Positions 1-6,999 of a stretch of DNA of 64,000 nt are shown here, one piece after another. The notes under the pieces are model-generated. The model saw only the letters and a list, made by a program, of their open reading frames with translations, did no database searches and had not been told where the DNA came from. A program made the position numbers and the translations under genes. Origin of the DNA: Aliarcobacter sp. (GTDB taxonomy: Bacteria > Campylobacterota > Campylobacteria > Campylobacterales > Arcobacteraceae); NCBI GenBank assembly GCA_028689025.1, contig JAQTXA010000015.1:1-64000 (forward strand), given 5' to 3'. Position 1 is the first letter of the stretch, and each line of letters starts with the position of its first letter.

Positions 1-1017
1 ATTATCTGAACTTAAATTGTCCATATGTCCATTTAGTTTTTCAATACTATTATTTAGTAATTGAGCACTTAATACATAAGAATCTTTTTGTTGTTCAAAA
101 CTTCTAATTGTCGTACTCATATTTAAAGTCATATCTTTTAACATAATTGATAGTTTTTCGTTATTATCAATATTATCATCAATTTTTGAAGATAATAGTA
201 ACTCTTTTTTCAAAATATCATCAAGTAAACCAACTCTTTTTTCTATTAAAAGATTTATATTGTCCATCATATCACTTGAAGTTAATTTTTCAAATACTTC
301 TGACATTTTAGAAAAATTATTAAGATTACTTTTTATGTGAATTGATTCAATATCAATTTTTGTCCAGAAGAATGATTTTGTATCTTCTTTGATTAAAAAA
401 GTGTCATGTTCAAATCTACTCATTCCTATTTTCTCAAAAAAAGTCCACCAAATTGATAAGAAAATACCATAAATAGAAACATAAAAAGCAGTTCCAACTC
501 CACCTAAAAGTAGTGTAATTTCTTGTTCAAGTGCAGCTGTTGTTCCAGATGAAAAATCAGGCATACTAAGAGCAATTGATATAAAAGTTCCTAAAATACC
601 AAGTGTTGGGAAAATTCCTGAGGCAATTGATGAAAAGTTTGTGTTTCTTAGATTACTTGTATAATCTTTTAAAAAGTCCTCAACACTTCCATTTGCTTTT
701 GTTATATTATCAATAGTTAGTACATTATTATCAACATAATCTTTTAGAGAAAAAAACATACTTTCGTGTTGAGTTTTAAATTTGCATGAAACATGATATG
801 CATTATGTTTTACAAAAAACAGGTAAATAAAATAGATAAATCCTATTAAAATAACACTATGAATTTCTACTTTTAATGGTAATTGACCCAAGTAGCATAA
901 AACTATTATTGCAAATAAGGCAGTTGGGATTGTAAGTAAGATAAATATTCTAGACATTGGTTTGCAAGTTGTTTGAAATTTAGTACCTAAATTTATAAAA
1001 TTGTCACTTGATAACAT
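1..1017 (-). CDS. MotA/TolQ/ExbB-type proton channel protein, C-terminus cut by window edge
   Basis: I translated this partial frame by hand: 339 codons are visible and it runs off the left edge. Four membrane segments can be seen near residues 24-43, 53-68, 131-150 and 173-192. The third carries FPTLGILGTFISIAL and the fourth GTAFYVSIYGIFLSI, the conserved pore helices of the MotA/TolQ/ExbB family, which use ion flow across the inner membrane to drive a partner protein. From about residue 230 the chain is polar and helical, rich in Leu, Asn, Lys and Ser, and still continues at the edge. That is longer than ExbB or TolQ and recalls tailed members such as ZorA or Campylobacterota channel/OmpA pairs. 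The start has AAGGA eight bases upstream. The partner gene would lie beyond the left edge. Confidence 0.82.
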   Translation of the reverse strand, partial: MLSSDNFINLGTKFQTTCKPMSRIFILLTIPTALFAIIVLCYLGQLPLKVEIHSVILIGFIYFIYLFFVKHNAYHVSCKFKTQHESMFFSLKDYVDNNVLTIDNITKANGSVEDFLKDYTSNLRNTNFSSIASGIFPTLGILGTFISIALSMPDFSSGTTAALEQEITLLLGGVGTAFYVSIYGIFLSIWWTFFEKIGMSRFEHDTFLIKEDTKSFFWTKIDIESIHIKSNLNNFSKMSEVFEKLTSSDMMDNINLLIEKRVGLLDDILKKELLLSSKIDDNIDNNEKLSIMLKDMTLNMSTTIRSFEQQKDSYVLSAQLLNNSIEKLNGHMDNLSSDN

Positions 1018-1187
1018 TAAAATTCCTTATAATAACGGATGTAAATTAATTTGGAAGTTTAGCATATTTATTATTTTATAACATAATTTTTTTGATTTAA
1101 GGGTAGATATTTCAAAGTATTTTACAAATTTATAAGAATTAAAAGGTAAAATAGTAGCATTATGGAAATGAGGAATAATTTAGAACA

Positions 1188-2639
1188 ATGATTAAAAAAG
1201 TTTTACCTTTATTATTAATATTTAGTACTAGTTCATTTATATATGCATCTACACAAAAATACACTATTTCTGTTTGTATTAATTCAACTTTAGAAGATGC
1301 AATCAGTTGTAAAAAAAGAATTTTAGAAGATACTCCAACGGATGTATTTATTATAAAAGATAAAAGTGGAAAATATTTAACAGATTCTGGAATTTATAAT
1401 GATGAAAATAGTGCAAAATATGCAATGAGATTTTCATCTTCATTTATTAAAAAACAAAGACCTTTTATTAAAAAGTTATCAAAAGAGATAATTGCTTTAA
1501 AATCTAAAAATGAGACATTTATAGATTTAAGTGAAGCCTCAAATGAAATTACTGAAGATAATGAAATCCCAGTAAAAAATGGGACAAGAAGAGGTGAAAA
1601 AGTTTTAGAGTTAGTATCAACTAATCCAAAAATAGAAGAGTTGAAATTTGTAGATTCATATCCTTTTTATGAAGGACAAAAACTAGCAGAAGAACCAGCT
1701 AAAAGAGTTAAAAAGCCAATTGTTTATACTAAAGATGAATTGAAATATAGGGAAGAGTTAAGACAAATAAGTATGGAAGAGTTTGACAAAGCTGATGAAG
1801 AAAAAAAACAAGCAAAAACTCTACCTACCAAAATCCAAAAACCAATAGAAGAACCAACTACCCCAACTGAAGAAATCAAAAAAGTTGAGAAAGTTGAGAA
1901 GATTGAAAAAGTAGAAAGAGTAGAAGCTCCTAAAATTCAAAAATCAGTTGAACCAATTATTGAGAAAAATGTACCAAAACTTAGTGACACTATCCAAAAT
2001 GTTCAAAGAGTTATAAACTATGATAAAGCTGAAAAAAAAGAAGAAGTAGAAAAACCTAATAAAATAGAAAAAATAGAAAAAATTGAGAAACCTCAAGTAA
2101 AAAAAGTTGTTGAAGTAAAAGAGGTAAAAAAAGAGAATCCATCTAATTTTTTATCAGATGTCGCCCAATATGAGCAACTTTTAATTGAGGTTGATTCAGT
2201 AACAAATAGAATGAGTTTAAAAGCAAAAATTGATAATGAATTTAAAGAGATAAAAACTTTTAGAGTATCAACTGGAAAAGATAATATTGAAAAACCTTTT
2301 GGTGTTGGAAAAGTTTCAAAAATTTCCTTAAATCCTATTTGGTATCCAACTGCTGACACGATTAAAAGCTTTAGAAAAAGAGGGATAAATCTTCCTCCTG
2401 TGGTTCTTCCTGGAGATAAATACAACTATATGGGTGCAGCTAAAATAAATCTTACCCATGAAGTTGATGGAAAAAGCACTTTTAGAATACATGGTACTTT
2501 AAATGAAAAAACAATAGGAACAAATGAATCAGCTGGATGTATTAGAATGAAAAATAATGAAGTTGTACAATTAGCAACTCTAATAAATAAGTTTTCAGAT
2601 TTAAAAAGTTTGGATGATGTAAAAGTTATTTTGAAATAA
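1188..2639 (+). CDS. Secreted L,D-transpeptidase (YkuD domain) with SPOR-like and Lys/Glu-rich linker regions
   Basis: A signal peptide covers about residues 1-20. Residues 24-100 have the look of a SPOR-like peptidoglycan-binding region, but this is weak. Residues 190-340 form a low-complexity spacer rich in Lys, Glu, Val, Ile and Pro, with repeated VEK/IEK units. The YkuD catalytic domain fills about 345-480. Its signature HGT...SAGCIRM gives His435 and nucleophile Cys451. The family makes or remodels 3-3 peptidoglycan crosslinks or links proteins to peptidoglycan in the periplasm. The spacer could span the periplasm, leaving the enzyme domain away from its anchor. GAGGA lies about a dozen bases before the ATG. 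The tetR gene follows after 14 bases, so the two may be co-transcribed. The family call is firm; the exact substrate is unknown. Confidence 0.9.
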   Translation: MIKKVLPLLLIFSTSSFIYASTQKYTISVCINSTLEDAISCKKRILEDTPTDVFIIKDKSGKYLTDSGIYNDENSAKYAMRFSSSFIKKQRPFIKKLSKEIIALKSKNETFIDLSEASNEITEDNEIPVKNGTRRGEKVLELVSTNPKIEELKFVDSYPFYEGQKLAEEPAKRVKKPIVYTKDELKYREELRQISMEEFDKADEEKKQAKTLPTKIQKPIEEPTTPTEEIKKVEKVEKIEKVERVEAPKIQKSVEPIIEKNVPKLSDTIQNVQRVINYDKAEKKEEVEKPNKIEKIEKIEKPQVKKVVEVKEVKKENPSNFLSDVAQYEQLLIEVDSVTNRMSLKAKIDNEFKEIKTFRVSTGKDNIEKPFGVGKVSKISLNPIWYPTADTIKSFRKRGINLPPVVLPGDKYNYMGAAKINLTHEVDGKSTFRIHGTLNEKTIGTNESAGCIRMKNNEVVQLATLINKFSDLKSLDDVKVILK

Positions 2640-2653
2640 AAGAAAGAATAAAT

Positions 2654-3220
2654 ATGATTAGTTCACGAGATAAATTATTAGATGTAGCCTTTGATGAAAT
2701 CTATCACAATGGATATACAGCAACATCTATCGATAAAATACTAAAACAAGCCTCAATGAATAAAGGCTCAATGTATCACTATTTTAAATCTAAAAAAGAG
2801 TTGGGACTGGCAGTTGTAAATGAAAGAGTCAACTCTTATATAGAAGATAAATATTCTGTTTTATTAAAATATGAAGAGAATATTTGTGATGAATTATTAA
2901 AACTCATCAAAAATAGAAATAATTTTGATTTTACTTGTGGCTGTAAATTGAACAATCTTATGCAAGAGTTATCACCAATTGATGAAGATTTTAAAATTGC
3001 TTTAGAAAAAGTATATGTTAGATTTGAAAATATAATTGAAGAGGTTTTAATAAAAGCCATAAATAAAGGTGAAATAAAACACAATGATACAAAAGCTTTA
3101 TCAATGTTTGTTGTGGCTTCACTAGAAGGTTGTTTAGGAACTGCAAAAAAATCTCAAGATGGTAACTATTTTCAAATTTGTATCTCTCAATTAGAACTAT
3201 TTTTAAACTCACTTAAATAA
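2654..3220 (+). CDS. TetR family transcriptional repressor
   Basis: The protein has 188 residues. The N-terminal helix-turn-helix (about 8-55) reads HNGYTATSIDKILKQASMNK followed by GSMYHYFKSKKEL, a typical TetR DNA-binding domain. The remaining helical part is the ligand-binding and dimer domain and holds a Cys pair in FTCGCKL near residues 95-98. Immediately downstream, between this gene and the EamA exporter gene, are two palindromes of the same sequence that overlap the exporter promoter. The protein therefore most likely represses the exporter-isochorismatase operon and releases it when a small molecule binds. The inducer cannot be read from the sequence. No matching palindrome was seen in front of tetR itself. 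Confidence 0.9.
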   Translation: MISSRDKLLDVAFDEIYHNGYTATSIDKILKQASMNKGSMYHYFKSKKELGLAVVNERVNSYIEDKYSVLLKYEENICDELLKLIKNRNNFDFTCGCKLNNLMQELSPIDEDFKIALEKVYVRFENIIEEVLIKAINKGEIKHNDTKALSMFVVASLEGCLGTAKKSQDGNYFQICISQLELFLNSLK

Positions 3221-3240
3221 AATCAATTTTCTTTTTTTAG

Positions 3241-3260
3241 TCTTGACTAATCAGTCAAGA
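3241..3260. promoter_or_regulatory. TetR operator O1
   Basis: Inverted repeat TCTTGACT-AATC-AGTCAAGA, eight-base perfect arms. It contains the -35 hexamer TTGACT (3243-3248) of the exporter promoter. Its core is the same as that of the second palindrome 35 bp downstream, so both are probably bound by the adjacent TetR protein. Confidence 0.75.
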
Positions 3261-3272
3261 TTTTGCTATAGT
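3243..3272 (+). promoter_or_regulatory. Promoter of the EamA exporter operon
   Basis: TTGACT (3243-3248), an 18-base spacer, then TATAGT (3267-3272). The predicted start near 3279 falls in the second operator. A repressor on the two palindromes would cover both the -35 box and the start site. Confidence 0.65.
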
Positions 3273-3277
3273 TTTAC

Positions 3278-3293
3278 TTGACTAATTAGTCAA
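3278..3293. promoter_or_regulatory. TetR operator O2
   Basis: Perfect 16-base palindrome TTGACTAATTAGTCAA with the same TTGACTAAT core as the first operator. It lies just after the -10 box, around the predicted transcription start of the exporter gene. Confidence 0.78.
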
Positions 3294-3312
3294 TAAAATT
3301 AAAGGATTTGAA

Positions 3313-4182
3313 ATGCCTTATATCAAAAAATCAATATTACCTTTTGGTTTTATATTTTTATATGGTAGTGGATTTATTTTTGCTCAATATGGTTTGGTTC
3401 ATTCAACTCCTATGGCTTTTTTGGCAATAAGATTCTTTATCACTTTTTTGATTTTACTTTTGATTGCATATTTTTTGAAAGTTACATTTCCTAAAACAAA
3501 AAAAGAGTTTTTTCAAATAGCAATTGCTGGAAGTTTAACAGTTGGAACTTTTTCAATAGGTGGATTTTTATCTATAAGTTATGGAATATCAGGAGCAACA
3601 AATGCTTTAATTATTGCATTACAGCCAATAATTGTTACTTTTTTAGCTTTGAAATTTTTAAATGAAGAAATAAATAAAAGAGTTTGGTTAGGATTAATTA
3701 TTGGATTTATTGGAGTTGGATTTGTAGTATTTTCAAAACTTGATAGTTCAACATCTTCATATCTTGGTTTGTTTTGGTCGATAGTTTCACTCTTGGGTTT
3801 GAGTTTTGGAAGTTTGTATCAAAAGAAATATTGTTCACATATGAATGTTTTTTCAGGTGGTACAATACAAACACTCAGTTCAACGATTTTAGTACTTCCT
3901 TTTTTGTTTTTTGAAGATATAAAAATAGATTGGAATACAGAGTTTTATATTTCACTGTTTTATATGTCAGTTGGAGTGAGTATTGGAGCGTTATCACTAT
4001 TATATGTCATGATAAAAAATGGTGAAGTTTCAAAGGTATCTTCTATTTTTTATTTAGTTCCAGTAAGTGCAGCGATTGTTTCGTATTTTTTACTCAACGA
4101 AAAGTTAGAACTAAATGTAATAGTTGGAATAATAACAGTAATAATAGGAATAACATTAATAAATAAAAAGGAGAAAAAATGA
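3313..4182 (+). CDS. EamA/DMT-superfamily inner-membrane exporter
   Basis: This 289-residue hydrophobic protein has about ten membrane helices in two internally similar halves, the classic EamA layout. The first repeat ends in NALIIALQPIIVTFLALKFLNEE and the second in FYLVPVSAAIVSYFLLNEKL; both are the typical end-of-repeat motif. EamA proteins usually export amino acids, metabolites or drugs. AAAGGA lies ten bases before the ATG. The last codons overlap the next gene (ATGA), so the two are translated together. The tetR gene and its two operators sit directly upstream, so expression is probably induced by a ligand. The substrate is unknown; the linked isochorismatase-like hydrolase suggests a detoxification pair. 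Confidence 0.88.
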   Translation: MPYIKKSILPFGFIFLYGSGFIFAQYGLVHSTPMAFLAIRFFITFLILLLIAYFLKVTFPKTKKEFFQIAIAGSLTVGTFSIGGFLSISYGISGATNALIIALQPIIVTFLALKFLNEEINKRVWLGLIIGFIGVGFVVFSKLDSSTSSYLGLFWSIVSLLGLSFGSLYQKKYCSHMNVFSGGTIQTLSSTILVLPFLFFEDIKIDWNTEFYISLFYMSVGVSIGALSLLYVMIKNGEVSKVSSIFYLVPVSAAIVSYFLLNEKLELNVIVGIITVIIGITLINKKEKK

Positions 4183-4724
4183 GTAAAGCATTAATAATTA
4201 TAGACATTCAAAATGACTATTTCCAAGGTGGAAATTGCGAGTTGGTAAATCCCGTGGAAGCTAGTCTAAAAGCAAAAGAGTTATTGGAATATTTTAGAAA
4301 AAATAATATGCCAGTATTTCATGTGCAACATATAAATCTGCGAAAAGGTGCAACATATTTTTTACCAAATACAATAGGTGTTCAAATACATGAAAATGTA
4401 AAACCATTTGAAAATGAAATCATTATAGAGAAGAATTTTCCAAATAGTTTTTTAGAAACAAACCTAGAGAGTGAACTAGAAAAACAAAATATAAAAGAGT
4501 TAGTAATTTGTGGAATGATGAGTCATATGTGTGTGGATTCAACTACAAGAGCAGCTTTTGATTTAGGATTTGATTGTACTCTTGCCCATGATGCTTGTAC
4601 TACAAAAGATTTAGTATTTTTAGATAAAAAAGTAAAAGCAAGTGAAGTTCATAACTCTTTTATGTCAGCACTTGGGACTATTTTCTCAAAAGTGCTTGAC
4701 GTAAAAAGTATTATTAAAGAGTAG
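4179..4724 (+). CDS. Isochorismatase-family cysteine hydrolase
   Basis: The protein has 181 residues, the usual size for this family. The catalytic triad can be read directly: Asp9 in IIDIQNDYF, Lys85 in IEKNFPNSF and Cys118 in GMMSHMCVDSTTRAA. The family hydrolyses amides, nicotinamide, isochorismate or related small molecules in the cytoplasm. The start ATG overlaps the stop of the exporter gene, and GGAGAAAAA precedes it. The pair is controlled from the TetR-regulated promoter upstream, which suggests it acts on the same compound as the exporter or on its product. The exact substrate cannot be told. Confidence 0.88.
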   Translation: MSKALIIIDIQNDYFQGGNCELVNPVEASLKAKELLEYFRKNNMPVFHVQHINLRKGATYFLPNTIGVQIHENVKPFENEIIIEKNFPNSFLETNLESELEKQNIKELVICGMMSHMCVDSTTRAAFDLGFDCTLAHDACTTKDLVFLDKKVKASEVHNSFMSALGTIFSKVLDVKSIIKE

Positions 4725-4730
4725 ATTTTT

Positions 4731-5480
4731 TTATGATAAAAATAGTTTAATTGATATTGCAAAACTAATAATTACAATAATTGGTCGAATAATTTTAGGC
4801 CCATTTTTAAGAACTAGTTTTGCACCAATTAAAGCACCACACATTTGTCCAGCTCCCATACATAAACCAATACTCCAGTAAATTTTTCCAAAAAACATAA
4901 AAAAACAAAGTGAAGAGATATTACTTGTAAAATTTAGCACTTTTGCATGGGCTGTTGCTTTTGTTAGATTAAATCCCAACAGTGCAATAAATCCAATGGC
5001 AAAAAATGAACCAGTAGCTGGTCCAAAAAAACCATCATAAAAACCAACCCCAAACGCTAAAGTGAAACTAAACAATATAATTGAAATACGTTTTTCTTTA
5101 TCAATTGCGCCAATAGTAGGAGAAAACAAAAAATAAAAACCAATTATTATAAGCAAAACGGGAATAACCTGTTTTAAAATTGAAGCATCAATTTGTAAAA
5201 GAGCAAAACCACCTAAAACGGCTCCTAAAAATGTAAGCATAATCATTAACTTCATTTCTTTAATATTAACCATTTTTTTTCTAATAAAATAAGTTGCTGC
5301 TGTGAATGAACCAAAAGTTCCTTGAAGTTTGTTTGTTGCAAGTGCCGCAGCTGGTGGTATTCCCACATATAAAAGAGCAGGAATTGTTAATAATCCACCA
5401 CCACCCGCAATTGTGTCAATTAGTCCTGCTACAAAAGCAACACTAAAAAGAATTAAATATATATCAAGTCCAAATTCCAT
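4731..5480 (-). CDS. TSUP family permease (TauE/SafE)
   Basis: A 249-residue membrane protein with about eight helices. The N-terminal GLIDTIAGGGGLLTIPALL and the repeat-like second half GVGFYDGFFGPATGSFFAIG are the paired glycine-rich motifs of the TauE/SafE (TSUP) family, which moves sulfur-containing or other small anions, including organosulfonates and sulfite. It converges on the isochorismatase gene with only six bases between stops, and is divergent from the EF-hand gene. No substrate clue is nearby. Confidence 0.88.
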   Translation of the reverse strand: MEFGLDIYLILFSVAFVAGLIDTIAGGGGLLTIPALLYVGIPPAAALATNKLQGTFGSFTAATYFIRKKMVNIKEMKLMIMLTFLGAVLGGFALLQIDASILKQVIPVLLIIIGFYFLFSPTIGAIDKEKRISIILFSFTLAFGVGFYDGFFGPATGSFFAIGFIALLGFNLTKATAHAKVLNFTSNISSLCFFMFFGKIYWSIGLCMGAGQMCGALIGAKLVLKNGPKIIRPIIVIISFAISIKLFLS

Positions 5481-5560
5481 TATTATTTATACATCCTATT
5501 ATTTGATGCGCAATTATAGTAGAAATAAAAATCAATTTAAATAAGTCAGTTAATAAAGAG

Positions 5561-5566
5561 TACAAT
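5561..5566 (+). promoter_or_regulatory. -10 box of the EF-hand gene
   Basis: TACAAT lies 28 bases before the chosen ATG at 5595, followed by AAGGAG. It overlaps the upstream in-frame ATG at 5565, which therefore is unlikely to be translated. The -35 region is weak. Confidence 0.5.
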
Positions 5567-5594
5567 GAGGTACCAAAATAAGGAGTACAAGATT

Positions 5595-6197
5595 ATGAAA
5601 AATATTGTAAAAATATTTAAGTTAAGTTTAGTAGTTGTTGGTTCTTTATCAGCTTTAACAAGTGCAGTTGTTGCACAAGAATTACCAAATAGAGGTCCAA
5701 TAGATTTTTCATCTTATGATACAAATAAAGATGGATTTGTAAGTGAAAAAGAGTTTAAAGAAATTAGAGAAAAGAGAATAGAGCAAAAAGAATCTGCTGG
5801 AATGCCCATGCGAAATGCAGGAAATGTAGGTGAATTTGCTATGTTTGACACAAATAAAGATGGGAAATTGACTGAAATAGAGTTATTAAAAGGTCAAAAT
5901 AAGCAGATGCAAAATAATCAAGGTAATAGAGGAATGGGGCAGGGTATGAATGCTCAAGGCATGGGCAAAGGATACAATATGCCTAATTTTGAAAACTTTG
6001 ATTTAAATAAAGATGGAATAATTAGTGCCAAAGAGATGGACGAAGCTCGAGAAAAAAGAATGGATGATAGAGAATCTGAAGGTAGAATGATGAAAAATAT
6101 TGGTAATCAACCAACATTTTCAGAGATTGATACTAACAAAGATGGAAATATCAGTAAAGAAGAGTTTTCAGCTCATCAAACGAAACAAAGACAATAA
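5595..6197 (+). CDS. Secreted protein with four EF-hand calcium-binding loops
   Basis: About 200 residues from the ATG at 5595, chosen because AAGGAG stands ten bases before it and an earlier in-frame ATG lies in the promoter. A signal peptide (LSLVVVGSLSALTSAVVAQ) precedes the mature part. Four canonical EF-hand loops are visible in two pairs: DTNKDGFVSEKEF, DTNKDGKLTEIEL, DLNKDGIISAKEM and DTNKDGNISKEEF. Between the pairs lies a Gln/Gly/Met/Asn-rich stretch (GMGQGMNAQGMGKG). Each pair is followed or preceded by an EKR-rich helix, so the protein looks like an internal duplication. It probably binds calcium in the periplasm; no enzyme domain is seen. A hairpin follows the stop codon. Confidence 0.82.
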   Translation: MKNIVKIFKLSLVVVGSLSALTSAVVAQELPNRGPIDFSSYDTNKDGFVSEKEFKEIREKRIEQKESAGMPMRNAGNVGEFAMFDTNKDGKLTEIELLKGQNKQMQNNQGNRGMGQGMNAQGMGKGYNMPNFENFDLNKDGIISAKEMDEAREKRMDDRESEGRMMKNIGNQPTFSEIDTNKDGNISKEEFSAHQTKQRQ

Positions 6198-6205
6198 TTC
6201 TATCT

Positions 6206-6226
6206 GAGGGTGTTTTTTACACCCTC
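6206..6226 (+). terminator. Hairpin after the EF-hand gene
   Basis: GAGGGTGT-TTTTT-ACACCCTC, an eight-base perfect stem nine bases after the stop codon. The T-run expected of an intrinsic terminator comes only later (6242-6248), so the call is moderate. Confidence 0.55.
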
Positions 6227-6239
6227 AATATATACTACG

Positions 6240-6840
6240 AGTTTTTTTATTCACATAATTACTTTTGCAATGTTATTAAAACTAAGATTTTGAGAAATAA
6301 AAGCTCTCTTGAAAACTTGGAAGTTTCCGCTTTCTCTTACTTTTTGGTCTCAAAAAAGTAAGCAAAAAAGACTGCCGTGTTGATGAAGGCAAAGCTTCCT
6401 AAGATTTGCTCCTTTATTTTATGCGTTGCGGAACTCGCAAAAAAGAGTGAATTTGTCACTCTTTTTTACTCAAACAGTCCTCACTTTTCACCGAAAATAA
6501 AGAATCAAACCTTAGCTTCATCAAAGGCAGAATAAATCCCTATTATTCAAACTGTCTTTTTTAAATGGAGTTTAGTAGAAGCAATGAAAAAAGAAAATCA
6601 AAAATGCAAATGTCCTTATCCCATATTCCAACATCTACAGAAGCTGAACGTTTGTTTTCTCTTTTCGAAAAGTCTTGCAACTGTTTGAGTAAATAAATGT
6701 GCTAAATGCACATTTATTTATGAGTTTTGCAAGACAGAAAAGATAAAACAATAAGTGAAGGAACCCAAAGGGCTTCGAAGCCGTTGGTGGTTTTGCTTAC
6801 TTTGTCCATACAAAGTGAGAGAATTGAAGACCTGTATATA
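6240..6840. repeat. Repeat-rich non-coding spacer with several hairpins
   Basis: No convincing gene lies between 6198 and 6999. The stretch 6336-6819 is unlike ordinary intergenic DNA here, with more G and C and many inverted repeats. There are terminal-looking hairpins at 6336-6362 (CTTACTTTTT against AAAAAAGTAAG) and 6796-6819 (CTTACTTTG against CAAAGTGAG). A 14-base inverted pair TTTACTCAAACAGT lies at 6465-6478 and, as its complement, at 6680-6693. A second inverted pair joins 6369-6388 and 6518-6537 (CTGCC...TTGATGAAG). There is also a long hairpin at 6672-6735. This looks like a dispersed repeat or the remains of a mobile element. From 6841 to 6999 the DNA is plain AT-rich leader of the next gene. 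Confidence 0.5.
6672..6735. repeat. Long imperfect hairpin in the spacer
   Basis: Left arm 6672-6702 begins GTCTTGCAA and ends AAATAAATGTGC; right arm 6708-6735 begins GCACATTTATTT and ends TTGCAAGAC; the loop is TAAAT. Both ends of the arms pair perfectly (12 bp next to the loop and 9 bp at the base), with a few mismatches between. Confidence 0.7.
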
Positions 6841-6999
6841 TTTAAGATAATTAAGCTATTCAAGGATTAATATGGAGAAGAATAAAACTTGTCAGTGGAA
6901 TTTCTTTAAGGTCAAATAAATCTGATATTAAAAAAATATTATAAATAAAGTTATATTTTAATAATAAATTTATACAATAGAAAAAATAAAAGGATCACC

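Noticed and set aside
5565..5594. Ten extra residues on the EF-hand protein from the ATG at 5565
   Set aside because: This ATG overlaps the -10 box TACAAT; the ATG at 5595 has AAGGAG and begins a proper signal peptide.
6584..6688. A 34-codon plus-strand frame MKKENQKCKCPYP... with three Cys
   Set aside because: It lies inside the repeat-rich spacer, ends in the arm of the long hairpin, and its GGAG is too far from the ATG; the length is within chance.
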